64,000 nucleotides of DNA from CAYSCW01 sp964429795 (GCA_964429795.1 CAYSCW010000002.1:62001-126000), one strand, 5' to 3'; shown: positions 1 through 8,918, counted from the stretch's first letter. Numbers and translations: made by a program. The notes: a model not told the origin generated them from the letters alone.

Positions 1-1082
1 CGAGAGAAATCGCCGGGAAAATCGGTCCCAAGATTGTCCTTAAGGCTCAAATTCATGCAGGAGGAAGGGGGAAAGGAGGAGGAATTAAGCTGGCCAATTC
101 CCTTGAAGAAGTCGAAAAGTTAGCTCAAGATATGATCGGTATGACGCTCATCACTCATCAGACTGGACCCCAGGGGAAGTTGGTGAGGAGAATTCTTGTG
201 GAAGAGGCTCTCAACATCGAGCGTGAGCTATACGTTGGAGTGGTAATCGACCGTGCTAAAGAGGCGCCGGTTATCATGGCCTCTCCAGAAGGAGGAGTGG
301 AGATCGAGAAAGTGGCTGCAGAAACACCTGAACTCATTTTTAAGGAATATATTAATCCTGCAACGGGATTTTTGCCCTTCCAGGCTAGAAAGCTGGCCTT
401 CAAGTTGAGTCTCAAAGGAGAGATCTTTAAACAAGCCGTAAAATTCATCCTCAGTCTCTATGCAGCTTTTGAGGCCACTGATGCTTCTCTGGCTGAAATT
501 AATCCCCTTCTGATCACCAGGGAAGGATATGTCATGGCACTGGATGCCAAGATGAATTTCGACGACAACGCCCTCCCCCGCCACCCAGATATCCTACAGA
601 TGAGAGATCTGGATGAGGAAGAGCCTCTGGAAGTGGAAGCTAGCAAGTTCAACCTCAACTACATCAAACTGGATGGAAACGTGGGGTGCATGGTCAATGG
701 GGCAGGATTGGCTATGGCTACCATGGATATTATCATGTATTCAGGCGGAATGCCAGCCAATTTCCTCGATGTGGGCGGCGGCGTTTCTGAGGAAGCGGTG
801 AAGAATGCGTTTAGAATCCTCGTCTCTGATAAAGATGTTAAGGCTGCTTTGATCAATATCTTCGGAGGGATTGTCCGCTGTGACCTGGTAGCCAGCGGCA
901 TTGTCACGGCGGCAAAAGAAATCGGGCTCAGAATTCCCATGGTGGTCAGGTTGGAAGGTACGAACGTCGATCAAGGGAAGAAAATTCTAGAAGATTCAGG
1001 ACTTGCCTTTTATCCGGCAGAGAGCATGAAAGAGGCGGCTGAGAAAGTCGTTCCTTTAGCCGAGAAAGGAGCTTCACAATGA
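1..1082 (+). CDS. sucC: Succinyl-CoA synthetase (ADP-forming) beta subunit, 5' end missing
   Basis: Beta subunit of the TCA-cycle enzyme that interconverts succinyl-CoA and succinate with substrate-level ATP or GTP formation. The open frame runs in from the left edge (first codon at position 3), so the gene starts outside the window. About 359 residues are visible against roughly 388 in E. coli SucC, so only some 30-40 N-terminal residues are lost. The glycine-rich nucleotide loop of the ATP-grasp fold (AGGRGKGGG) lies at the very start of the visible part. The LEINPL-type segment (AEINPLL) and the C-terminal flavodoxin-like domain with GGIVRCD follow. The stop overlaps the sucD start by four bases (ATGA), so the subunits are translationally coupled. 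The internal ATG at 132 is not the true start because homology continues upstream of it. Confidence 0.96.
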   Translation, partial: REIAGKIGPKIVLKAQIHAGGRGKGGGIKLANSLEEVEKLAQDMIGMTLITHQTGPQGKLVRRILVEEALNIERELYVGVVIDRAKEAPVIMASPEGGVEIEKVAAETPELIFKEYINPATGFLPFQARKLAFKLSLKGEIFKQAVKFILSLYAAFEATDASLAEINPLLITREGYVMALDAKMNFDDNALPRHPDILQMRDLDEEEPLEVEASKFNLNYIKLDGNVGCMVNGAGLAMATMDIIMYSGGMPANFLDVGGGVSEEAVKNAFRILVSDKDVKAALINIFGGIVRCDLVASGIVTAAKEIGLRIPMVVRLEGTNVDQGKKILEDSGLAFYPAESMKEAAEKVVPLAEKGASQ

Positions 1083-1948
1083 GCATTCTGATCGATGAAA
1101 ACACGCGGGTGGTGGTTCAAGGAATAACAGGAGGAGAAGGTACGTTTCACACCCAGCGAATGCAGGAGTATGGAACAAAAGTGGTGGCCGGAGTAACTCC
1201 GGGCAAAGGAGGACAGACTCATCTGGGTGTTCCTGTGTTCAATTCAGTTTCAGAGGCCGTAGAAAAAGAAGGAGCCAATGCTTCCGCCATCTTTGTTCCC
1301 GCTTTTTTTGCAGCTGATGCCGTGATGGAGGCCGCAGATGCAGGAGTCAGCCTGGTGGTCTGTATCACAGAGGGAATTCCTACCTTTGACATGATCAAGG
1401 TCAAACAATTCCTCAAAGGCAAAGGATGCCCCCTTATCGGTCCCAACACACCGGGAATAATATCTCCCGGAAAGTGCAAAATAGGAATCATGCCCGGTCA
1501 TATCCATTCCCCCGGGACAGTGGGCGTCATCTCCCGCTCCGGAACATTGACCTATGAGGCCGTGGATCAGGTCACCAGCCTTGGTTATGGCCAATCTACG
1601 GCAGTCGGAATTGGAGGTGATCCAGTCGTTGGCTTGTCTTTTACCGGTCTTTTGAAGCTGTTCAAAGAAGACACAGGAACAGAGGCTGTTATCCTCATCG
1701 GAGAGATCGGAGGCACTGCCGAGGAAGAGGCAGCCGAGTATATCAAAGAAGAATTTCCCAAACCCGTGGTGAGTTTCATAGCTGGGCAGACAGCTCCCCC
1801 GGGGAGAAGGATGGGGCATGCAGGGGCTATCATCGCCGGTGGGAAAGGAACAGCCAGAGAAAAGATGGAAGCCCTGGAGGCGGCGGGTGTCATAGTGGCC
1901 AAGAGCCCAGCCGAAATAGGAGATAAGGTGAAAGAGGCTTTGAGCTGA
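1079..1948 (+). CDS. sucD: Succinyl-CoA synthetase alpha subunit
   Basis: Alpha subunit of succinyl-CoA synthetase, 289 residues, the usual length. The N-terminal Rossmann-type CoA-binding domain carries GITGGEGTFHT. The phosphohistidine is expected at H247 in the conserved MGHAGAII segment, which relays phosphate between the alpha and beta active sites. It overlaps sucC by four bases, the standard sucCD arrangement. The 3' end converges on the M14 peptidase gene with only ten bases between the stops, and no terminator hairpin was seen there. A 282-codon antisense open frame runs across this gene but has no recognisable product. Confidence 0.97.
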   Translation: MSILIDENTRVVVQGITGGEGTFHTQRMQEYGTKVVAGVTPGKGGQTHLGVPVFNSVSEAVEKEGANASAIFVPAFFAADAVMEAADAGVSLVVCITEGIPTFDMIKVKQFLKGKGCPLIGPNTPGIISPGKCKIGIMPGHIHSPGTVGVISRSGTLTYEAVDQVTSLGYGQSTAVGIGGDPVVGLSFTGLLKLFKEDTGTEAVILIGEIGGTAEEEAAEYIKEEFPKPVVSFIAGQTAPPGRRMGHAGAIIAGGKGTAREKMEALEAAGVIVAKSPAEIGDKVKEALS

Positions 1949-1958
1949 AGATAAGCCT

Positions 1959-3662
1959 CTATCTTTTCCATTGCTTGTAAGGTAAAAGGGGAAAATCCTC
2001 CTTTTTGATAACCCTGTAGAAGGGAAAGACATCGCCCTTTTCTGGTACCAGATTGTACTTCCTGTAGCGTATGAGCCCGTACTGTGACTGGGGTTCAAGG
2101 AGACAGGGAATCAGGCTGGCACCATCCTGGGCGCAGCAGACATAGTAGTCATCCTTCTTAGCAAGGACCTGAACAGTTTTTTTCTCCACTTCAAAGGTTT
2201 GAGGAGGAAGATAGTCGTATTCGGCGGGAGCCACATCTGTTGCAGAATAAGCCTCCACTTCAAGAGCTGAGTCCTTGCTAAAAACTTCAACCTTCAGTCC
2301 GTGATGAAGGAGGGTCTCGATAACATCTTGATGCACAGAAGGGATGATATAGCCCACAGGCCTTGCTACACTGATCTCCGGTTCCACTTTGGGGAACCAG
2401 TTTTTGACCACCTCTTCGACTGCTTTGTATTGAGATGGATAAGGATAAGGAGCGATGTCCTCTCTGGTGAGAGGATCACCCGCTTTTTTGTCGGTCCTGA
2501 GAATGCCGCGAATCGGGGAATCGACACGTTCAAATCTTTTGATAGTCAAAGTGGGCTGTTTCGGGTCTTTAGCATACCTCATCTTGAGATGGATAAGATC
2601 ATCCTTTCCAAAGACTTTTGCTTTTTCCACAAGATTTTGTCGCAAAGTGCTAACCATCTCTTTGATTTCATCGGCATGAAGAGCAACTCTTTCCGAAAAA
2701 AATCTTATGCCGGAATACTGCCAGAGTGTTCTTTCCTTTAATGTTTCTATATCGTGTCGAGAAGCTCCCTCCTGGATAAAGGAAAGAGTCTCGTATATTC
2801 CCAGGCTGTTCCGGCCGTCGTTAAGATCAGTGGTGCTGTAGCGTCTCATCAGCTCGCGTTTTCCCACATCTTCTGGACGGTATCTGACTCCTGCTGAGGA
2901 ATCAATCCCCATTTCCTGAGTGATGAAGTATTCGTGGAAGGTGACTTTCTTCTCTTTGATTCTCTCTTCCAATTTTGAGAAAATCGTGTTTCTAGAAAAG
3001 CCTTCTATCTCCTGGCTGATGTTGGCGTTGGACACACAGCCGATGGAGATCCTGTAGTAGTCATCTCCTTTCTCATGGACATCCATGGTCACTTCCGGCA
3101 TCCACGTTCCGAAGACCCGGTGGATGGCCTCAACCTCAGGAGTCTCCAATTTGACATGATCTCGGTTTAGATCCAAATCCTGCTCGTTAGCACGCTGATC
3201 GAACCAATTGCCGTAGGGATTAGCCTGAGGAATGATCAGAAAATTCAGCTTCTTGAGCAGAGGCTTAAGCTCTCCTGCGGCCAGATCTCTGATCATCCAG
3301 AGGGCCGCCTCTTTTGCGGATTGTTCATTGCCATGCTGGGAGGCGATGAGAAGCAATGTGGGTTTTTCTCTGCTGAGCTTATGCGGACAGTCTGCTCCTT
3401 CTTCTGTGATAATACAGAGAAAAAGATCCTTGGCGCCGTAATCTTTAGTCTCACGAGTCCGTCCTATAATCTGAACCTCTACCTCTGGACTAAGATGATC
3501 CACTTGACTGAGGAAGAGGGCAATGTCTTCATTCTGACTGTAGCGAGTGTAGTTGACCTTTTCTCCTGGCGTTTTGATGGGCACTTCCTCCAAGGCCAGG
3601 GCTGAAAAAAATAAGAATAGATAGATTATAGGGGCAATTACCAGGCATCCTTTTTTAAACAC
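1959..3662 (-). CDS. Secreted M14-family zinc carboxypeptidase
   Basis: Predicted exported metallocarboxypeptidase of family M14, 567 residues. The N-terminus is a Sec-type signal peptide (KK, hydrophobic stretch 8-22, likely cleavage after ALA at about 24). The first zinc ligands are H110 and E113 in SQHGNEQ, and the third is H196 in MDVHE. N166-R167 in DLNRDH is the usual substrate-carboxylate binding pair. The roughly 230 residues after the catalytic domain are not assigned. The start codon is GTG, preceded by a good AAGGAGAGG ribosome site. It probably releases amino acids from exported or environmental peptides, in line with the other exported peptidases in this window. Substrate preference cannot be read from the sequence. 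Confidence 0.88.
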   Translation of the reverse strand: MFKKGCLVIAPIIYLFLFFSALALEEVPIKTPGEKVNYTRYSQNEDIALFLSQVDHLSPEVEVQIIGRTRETKDYGAKDLFLCIITEEGADCPHKLSREKPTLLLIASQHGNEQSAKEAALWMIRDLAAGELKPLLKKLNFLIIPQANPYGNWFDQRANEQDLDLNRDHVKLETPEVEAIHRVFGTWMPEVTMDVHEKGDDYYRISIGCVSNANISQEIEGFSRNTIFSKLEERIKEKKVTFHEYFITQEMGIDSSAGVRYRPEDVGKRELMRRYSTTDLNDGRNSLGIYETLSFIQEGASRHDIETLKERTLWQYSGIRFFSERVALHADEIKEMVSTLRQNLVEKAKVFGKDDLIHLKMRYAKDPKQPTLTIKRFERVDSPIRGILRTDKKAGDPLTREDIAPYPYPSQYKAVEEVVKNWFPKVEPEISVARPVGYIIPSVHQDVIETLLHHGLKVEVFSKDSALEVEAYSATDVAPAEYDYLPPQTFEVEKKTVQVLAKKDDYYVCCAQDGASLIPCLLEPQSQYGLIRYRKYNLVPEKGDVFPFYRVIKKEDFPLLPYKQWKR

Positions 3663-3740
3663 TTTTCCTCTCCTTTTCTATAAGATATAAATCTGTTTTT
3701 TTCCAGTCTTTCAATGTTTTTTGCTTTTTAGGTTCTTCTC

Positions 3741-4979
3741 CTATCTTCCAGACTGGCCCTCCTTCTCCTCCTTATAGAGTAACTCCATGGTTATTTCTTT
3801 TTCTTCACCCTGACGGAGTATGCGGAAACGGACTTCATCACCCCAATGGAATCGGGCCAAATACATTCTGAGTTCATTGATATCTGAGTATGTCTTCCCA
3901 TCTACAGAAAGAATCACGTCTCCCTTTTGAAAATCGCTATACTTGGCTACTCCTTCGATGGGAGCACTTCCCAGAACGAGATTGTTCAGTCCTTCGATTT
4001 TCTTTAGCTCCAGGCCTATGGATGGATAAGCAGGTCTCTCCTCCTCTGTAATTCCCCAGACAAAGTCGGCTAAGCTCCTCGAGATGAGGAGGCTTTTTTG
4101 CTCTTCAGGAATCTCCACACAGATAAGTGTTTTAAAAGGAAGATGGTTTCTTTCGAAGGCACGGCGGTTGACTCCCAGGTTGTAGAAAAAATGGCCGGAT
4201 CCAGCCAAAACAATCATTCTCTTTTCCTCTTTCTTGGCTGTTCGGTCAGTGTTGTGGGCCATGACTTCATCCCAGGCTGACTGGGCTCGATAGAGTCCTT
4301 CAAAGGCTATCTCCAATCCTTTGCCTTTCATTTCATGAGGAATAGAGGTGCTTTCGAAAATGGTTCGGATCAGAATCCGATGTTCTTGGTTGGAAAGATC
4401 AGGGCGGGGAATGATCTCTTTTTCCTGATGGGAAAGGGCCTCCCAGCCTTGCATCCTGATCTTGTGGATCAGGTCGCGAGAAGCATTCAGGGCATATAGG
4501 GGAATCCTGTTCTCTTTTGCGAACTGAAAAATCTTCTCGTAAAATGAGAAGTTGAGATTCCAATGCACATACCATCTTGACTCCCGCAGGAATTCTTCTG
4601 TAGTAAGGATGCCAAGGCTCAATTTATTCAATACTTCCTGGCTTGATACGGGTAACATCTCCAGACCAATGATTAAATTTTTATCCCTTTGATAAAGGGT
4701 TTGGATGACCTTGAGCTGAATTTCATGAATAGCAAGGCTGTTGTGTGTTTCACCCACGTAGATAAAGTGGTTTTTCATCATTTCCTGGGCCATTTCTTCG
4801 AATGATAGGGAGGATTCTTCCTGAACAGAATAAATTTGTCCGGGAAAGATGGCCATGGTTTTGTTTTTAAGAATTTTGTCTCCGATTCGAAGAAGAAGGG
4901 TTTTCTCCTGCTCTTCTCCTGTCAGATTGATTACAGTAAGGAAAAATATTAACAGGCAAGTGATTTTTCGGGCTTTCAT
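3741..4979 (-). CDS. ChaN-like (haem-binding uptake superfamily) protein with C-terminal PDZ domain
   Basis: 412 residues with an N-terminal signal-like hydrophobic segment (residues 5-21). Residues of about 50-290 match the ChaN/DUF399 fold, with the hallmark GETHNSLAIHE near the start and GLEMLP soon after; GSGHFFYN closes the domain. E. coli and Campylobacter ChaN bind haem as surface lipoproteins, but no lipobox cysteine is obvious here, so this copy may be a soluble periplasmic form. Residues of about 310-405 form a PDZ domain (APIEGVAKYSDFQKGDVIL), suggesting a protein-interaction or peptide-binding role. It has its own promoter at 5011-5040. The M14 gene lies 78 bases downstream in the same direction and may be co-transcribed. 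Iron or haem handling is inferred from family membership only. Confidence 0.82.
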   Translation of the reverse strand: MKARKITCLLIFFLTVINLTGEEQEKTLLLRIGDKILKNKTMAIFPGQIYSVQEESSLSFEEMAQEMMKNHFIYVGETHNSLAIHEIQLKVIQTLYQRDKNLIIGLEMLPVSSQEVLNKLSLGILTTEEFLRESRWYVHWNLNFSFYEKIFQFAKENRIPLYALNASRDLIHKIRMQGWEALSHQEKEIIPRPDLSNQEHRILIRTIFESTSIPHEMKGKGLEIAFEGLYRAQSAWDEVMAHNTDRTAKKEEKRMIVLAGSGHFFYNLGVNRRAFERNHLPFKTLICVEIPEEQKSLLISRSLADFVWGITEEERPAYPSIGLELKKIEGLNNLVLGSAPIEGVAKYSDFQKGDVILSVDGKTYSDINELRMYLARFHWGDEVRFRILRQGEEKEITMELLYKEEKEGQSGR

Positions 4980-5010
4980 TTTTTTCTCTTTCCAGTCAAA
5001 ATTTTAGACT

Positions 5011-5040
5011 ATGATATCTTTTCGTTTTATCTACTGTCAA
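5011..5040 (-). promoter_or_regulatory. Sigma70-like promoter of the ChaN/PDZ gene
   Basis: On the minus strand TTGACA (5040-5035) and TATCAT (5016-5011) are separated by 18 bases. Transcription would begin near 5004, leaving a leader of about 25 bases that contains a GGAAAGAG ribosome-binding site. Confidence 0.6.
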
Positions 5041-5045
5041 TCAAC

Positions 5046-5064
5046 AAGGAAGATAATCTTCCTT
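5046..5064. promoter_or_regulatory. Perfect 19-bp palindrome between divergent promoters
   Basis: AAGGAAGAT-A-ATCTTCCTT is a perfect inverted repeat. It lies just upstream of the ChaN -35 box and just upstream of a TATAAT box (5089-5094) that could serve the divergent MFS gene. The position fits an operator for a dimeric regulator. A T-rich run follows on the plus strand, so it could also act as a hairpin terminator, but no plus-strand gene ends here. Confidence 0.4.
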
Positions 5065-5114
5065 TTTCTCTTTTTTAACGTCTCGAATTATAATAAATTA
5101 ACGGTTCAAGTGGG

Positions 5115-6302
5115 ATGGTCCCCTTTATATTAAAGATGAAAACCGAACGAACCAAAAGCCAGAAGGCCATCAAGACTTTTGCAGCTGCTTCCTTTCTCAA
5201 CGATTTGGGCTCAGACATCATCTATCCCATTTGGCCTCTGTTCGTGACCACTGTGTTGAAGGCTAATATGGTTGCCCTAGGATTTCTGGATGGGCTGGGA
5301 GAGGCGCTGGTTTCTCTTTCCCAGGCAGGATCAGGTTATTTTTCTGACAGGTTGAGAAGAAGAAAAGTGTTTATCTGGCTGGGATATCTTTTAGGTTCAC
5401 TCTCACGATTAGGCTATGCCTTTTCATCGGCGTGGACCCATCTGATTCCCTTCCGTATCATGGATCGGGTGGGAAAAATAAGGAGCGCACCGCGGGATGC
5501 CCTGGTGGCCGATGCCTCCACTACAGCAAACCGAGGAAAACATTTTGGCCTGCTTAGAACCATGGACCATTTAGGAGCTTTGTGCGGAGTCCTGATCTGC
5601 ATTGTGTTTTTCCGTTTTTCAGGCTACAGGATTCTTTTTGCTTTGGCTGCCATCCCATCTCTTGTCAGCACTATTCTGATCATCTTTTTGATCAGGGAGG
5701 GAAAATCCAAGAATATCCATTTATCCAGAGGAGTATCCCTTAAAGAGTTGAATCGGAATTTCCGGCTCTTCCTCCTTTTGAGTTCTCTTTTTGCTCTGGG
5801 AGCCTTCAGCTATTCCTTCCTTCTGATCTTTGCTAAAGAATTCGGGTTCAAGACAAGCTTTGTGCCTGTGCTGTATTTGATCTTTACAGCCTCCGCCTCT
5901 CTTCTTTCTCTTCCTTTGGGGAGACTTTCGGACAAAATTGGAAGAAAGTCTGTGCTTCTGTTTTCCTACTTAATCTGGGGTGCTGTTTGTCTGAGTTTCA
6001 TCCTTGTGCGCAGTTCTGGGATGATCATCCTTGCTTTTTTTCTCTACGGAGCTCATCGAGGAGCTCTGGAGCCGGTCCAGAAGACATTTGTCTGTGAGCT
6101 TTCTCCCCCGCGCTTCAGGGCAAGCTCTTTAGGCATTTTTCAGATGGTCACGGGTCTGTGTGCTCTTCCTGCTTCTTTTATTGCCGGAATCCTCTGGGAG
6201 AGCTTAGGAATGATTGCGACTTTTCTCTTTTCGCTTATCCTGACCATGGGAGCCAGTGTCATGCTTCTCTTGTTGAGAGAGGAATATTCCTGTGAAGCCT
6301 GA
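5115..6302 (+). CDS. Major facilitator superfamily transporter
   Basis: 395-residue polytopic membrane protein with about 12 hydrophobic segments, the normal size for an MFS carrier. The loop between helices 2 and 3 carries the family's basic signature region (GYFSDRLRRRKV), with a second copy in the other half (GRLSDKIGRKS). The RVGKIRSAPRDALVADAS segment is typical of a bacterial MFS subgroup often annotated as multidrug or sugar-phosphate-like carriers. The start is uncertain: ATG 5115 or ATG 5136, neither with a strong ribosome site. A TATAAT box at 5089-5094 gives a short leader. It is divergent from the ChaN/PDZ gene across a palindrome. The substrate is unknown. Confidence 0.85.
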   Translation: MVPFILKMKTERTKSQKAIKTFAAASFLNDLGSDIIYPIWPLFVTTVLKANMVALGFLDGLGEALVSLSQAGSGYFSDRLRRRKVFIWLGYLLGSLSRLGYAFSSAWTHLIPFRIMDRVGKIRSAPRDALVADASTTANRGKHFGLLRTMDHLGALCGVLICIVFFRFSGYRILFALAAIPSLVSTILIIFLIREGKSKNIHLSRGVSLKELNRNFRLFLLLSSLFALGAFSYSFLLIFAKEFGFKTSFVPVLYLIFTASASLLSLPLGRLSDKIGRKSVLLFSYLIWGAVCLSFILVRSSGMIILAFFLYGAHRGALEPVQKTFVCELSPPRFRASSLGIFQMVTGLCALPASFIAGILWESLGMIATFLFSLILTMGASVMLLLLREEYSCEA

Positions 6303-6399
6303 AGAATGTTAGCTTTTCAGAAAGAAGTTATGGAGAAGAATGATATTCAGCTTTTCCCCTTTTGTAGGCCTGCTTACTCAAGCAGTAAAAATCTCTGAT

Positions 6400-8493
6400 T
6401 TATTCTTGCTCAGGCTTGATCCGTCCTTCTTTGATCGCCTCTTGGATGATTTTCTGCTGGAGATGGCTGGGGACTTCTTCGTAATGGGAAAACTCCATAA
6501 GGAATGAACCTCTGCCTCCTGTTATAGAGGTTAACGATGGTTCAAAATCCAGCATCTCTGCCATAGGAACTTGGGCCTTGATGATGCGTAGATTTCCCTT
6601 CTGTTCCATGCCCTGCACTTTTCCACGGCGGCCGTTGAGGTTTCCCATGAGATCTCCCATGTATGCCTCTGGCGTGTAGACTTCAACATTCATGATCGGC
6701 TCGAGAATGGTGGGCTTGGCCTCCTTCATTCCTTTCTTGAAGGCCATGGAGGCTGCGATCTTGAAGGCGATATCAGAGGAATCAACTTCATGGAAAGAGC
6801 CATCATAAAGGACAACTTTGAAATCCATAGTCGGATATCCAGCCACGACTCCCTTTTTCTTGGCTTCCTTGATGCCTTTCTCTATGGAAGGGATAAAATT
6901 TTTAGGTATGGCCCCCCCGAAGATCTTATCCTCAAACTCAAAATCTTTTCCTCTGGCAAGGGGCTCCATCTTGATTTTTACATCCCCGTATTGTCCCCTT
7001 CCTCCAGTCTGTTTTTTGTACTTTCCCTGTACATCAGAACGTCCCTTTATGGTTTCTTTGTAAGGGATTTTTGGAGGCTTCAGAACCACATCCACGTTGT
7101 ATCTCTTTTTCAAGCGATCGGCGATGATTTCCACATGGAGCTGGCCATTTCCGGATATGATCAACTCGTTCGTTTCCGAGTCTCTTTCTATCTTTGCCGT
7201 GGGATCCTCCTCTGAGATACGGTGGGTAGCCTGGGAAATACGGTCTTCGTCGGCTCGTGTCTTTGGTTCAATGGCAAATGATATGGAAGGCTCGGGAAAT
7301 TTGATAGGCGGAAATTCAATCCCGTTTCCCTTAACGCATAGAGTGTCGCCGGTGTATGTGGTTTTCAGCTTGGTTGTGGCCACGATATCACCCACTTTTG
7401 CCTCTCCTGCAGGGATTTGTTCTTTGCCTTTGAGGAAGAACAGCCCCCCCAGTTTCTCGTCTATATCATGATTGGTGTTGTACACAGTGGAATCAGGGCC
7501 AACCTTTCCCGAGAATATCCTCAAAAGGGAGATACGTCCAGTGTAGGGATCGGAGATAGTTTTGAAGACCAACGCAGAAAATGGGCCATCCAAATTGGGT
7601 TTGATTGTTTCTTCTTTTCCTTTGACGGTTGCTGCGATTTCTGCTCTATCTAAGGGGGAAGGCATGTAAGTGGTGATTCCATCCAGAATAGGCTGGATTC
7701 CCACGTTCGTCAGAGCCGAAGCCACAAAAACGGGAAAAAGATGACGGGAGAGGACGGCCTTCTTAAGGCCTTCCCGTAGTTCTTCAGACGTTAGTTTACC
7801 CTTCTCGAAGTACTGTTCCATCAATTGTTCATCGTTTTCTGCCACCATCTCTGTGAGCTCTTCGGCTTTCTTCTCAACTTCGGACTTGAGGTTCTCGGGC
7901 ACTTCGGTCTCTTTGAATTTTCCGCTTTCGTCTTTCTCGAAAGTGAAGGCCTTTTTCTCCACAAGGTCTATGATTCCCGAAAAATTCTTCTCTTTGCCGA
8001 TGGGGAGTTGAATCGGAACAGCCTGCCGGCCGAAAAATTGTTGAATGGAATCAAGGGTCCGTTGATAATCCGCATTTTCTCTATCCAGCTTATTGATGGT
8101 GATGATCCGAGGAAGATTGAATTCTTCCAGCATTTCCCAAACCTTCTCCGTTCCTACTTCCACTCCTGCTGCTCCACAGACTATAACCACTCCTCCATCT
8201 ACAGCTCTTAAACAAGCTCTTGTATCCCAAAGGAAGTTTGTGTATCCAGGGCAATCTATAATGTTGATCTTATGGTTGTTCCAATCCAAATAACATACGG
8301 CAGAGTTTATCGAAATCTGCCTTTCAATTTCCTCTGGATCATAATCAGTGATGGTATTTCCTTTTTCAACTTTAGCCAGCCTGGAAGTTATCCCTGCATT
8401 AAAAAGGAAAACGGATGTCATGGATGTTTTTCCTGAAGAACCATGTCCAATCATGGCGACGTTTCTTATTCTCTCAGGGGAATAATCTTTCAT
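6400..8493 (-). CDS. Elongation factor G-like translational GTPase (EF-G paralogue)
   Basis: 697 residues with all five EF-G domains. The P-loop is GHGSSGKT (16-23), the G3 box DCPG (80-83), the G4 box NKLD (134-137) and the G5 SAL at 259-261. The switch I sequence usually written RGITI in canonical EF-G is RQISI here (58-62), a mark of the EF-G-like/FusA2 group rather than the housekeeping factor encoded with rpsL-rpsG. Domain IV retains FHEVDSSDIAF. A strong ribosome site (GGGAGG) precedes the ATG. Roles of such paralogues vary (ribosome recycling, GTP-independent or stress functions), so the exact function is open. It stands alone, ending 97 bases from the convergent MFS gene, and is separated from rluD by repeat elements. 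Confidence 0.88.
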   Translation of the reverse strand: MKDYSPERIRNVAMIGHGSSGKTSMTSVFLFNAGITSRLAKVEKGNTITDYDPEEIERQISINSAVCYLDWNNHKINIIDCPGYTNFLWDTRACLRAVDGGVVIVCGAAGVEVGTEKVWEMLEEFNLPRIITINKLDRENADYQRTLDSIQQFFGRQAVPIQLPIGKEKNFSGIIDLVEKKAFTFEKDESGKFKETEVPENLKSEVEKKAEELTEMVAENDEQLMEQYFEKGKLTSEELREGLKKAVLSRHLFPVFVASALTNVGIQPILDGITTYMPSPLDRAEIAATVKGKEETIKPNLDGPFSALVFKTISDPYTGRISLLRIFSGKVGPDSTVYNTNHDIDEKLGGLFFLKGKEQIPAGEAKVGDIVATTKLKTTYTGDTLCVKGNGIEFPPIKFPEPSISFAIEPKTRADEDRISQATHRISEEDPTAKIERDSETNELIISGNGQLHVEIIADRLKKRYNVDVVLKPPKIPYKETIKGRSDVQGKYKKQTGGRGQYGDVKIKMEPLARGKDFEFEDKIFGGAIPKNFIPSIEKGIKEAKKKGVVAGYPTMDFKVVLYDGSFHEVDSSDIAFKIAASMAFKKGMKEAKPTILEPIMNVEVYTPEAYMGDLMGNLNGRRGKVQGMEQKGNLRIIKAQVPMAEMLDFEPSLTSITGGRGSFLMEFSHYEEVPSHLQQKIIQEAIKEGRIKPEQE

Positions 8494-8621
8494 CTTAGAG
8501 CCTCCCTATGGAATGGAAAACTTGGTTTTAAGATGCAGGAAATCTTCTTTGCCAAAGAGGCAAGCAACGAATATGATACAATAAAATCTACTCTCTTCTC
8601 AAGGTATTTTTTGCAGTATGT

Positions 8622-8817
8622 AAGCATCCCCATTTCCGTGATGCAGTAACAGTCAGGTAAGCTGATTCGTCAGCCCGCGGATTTTCCCCAGCGAGGAAAA
8701 TCCGCTTATTCCTCGGCTCGCTCTCCTCTTCGAGGAACCATGCCCGCTCGCCTCCGGATGTCTTCCAACTCAGCTTACCTGACTGCTGTTAAAACTGTCA
8801 CGGAAATAAGGGTGCTT
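8622..8817 (+). repeat. Palindromic intergenic element, type A long form (copy 1)
   Basis: A 196-bp imperfect palindrome in the 425-bp gap between the EF-G-like gene and rluD. The outer arms are AAGCATCCCCATTTCCGTGA (8622-8641) against a near-complement at about 8796-8817. The inner arms are a perfect 16-bp pair, CAGTCAGGTAAGCTGA (8650-8665) and TCAGCTTACCTGACTG (8770-8785). Between them sit a hairpin, GCGGATTTTCC paired with GGAAAATCCGC, and a second one, TTCCTCG paired with CGAGGAA. The outline is a multi-branched fold. Related copies lie at 27493-27680, 58944-59109 and, as a hybrid, 16758-16886. No open frame is apparent. The stretch 8494-8621 holds nothing recognisable. Confidence 0.8.
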
Positions 8818-8828
8818 CCTTGCAGTAT

Positions 8829-8918
8829 CTCCATTTCCGCGATGAGTGAAAACATTTCATACGGTTAGGTAGTGAGACGGCGGTTCCCATCCCTCTGAAG
8901 GCCATGGTGGGAGGGTCT
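8829..8918 (+). repeat. Partial type B intergenic element
   Basis: Begins with CATTTCCGCGATGAGTG, then AACATTTCATACGGTTAGG, matching the left part of the type B elements at 13981 and (inverted) 27308. It runs into the rluD stop, so only about half of the element is present. It follows the type A copy directly. Confidence 0.6.

Noticed and set aside
1250..2098. 282-codon antisense open frame across sucD
   Set aside because: It runs opposite to a well-supported sucD gene and has no recognisable motif or ribosome site.
6371..6386. Hairpin CTGCTT-ACTC-AAGCAG as terminator of the EF-G-like or MFS gene
   Set aside because: There is no T-run on either strand after the stem, and the stem is only six pairs.
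8494..8918. CRISPR array or tRNA genes in the repeat-rich intergenic regions
   Set aside because: The repeats are inverted and dispersed rather than regularly spaced direct repeats, and no tRNA cloverleaf with a T-loop sequence was found.
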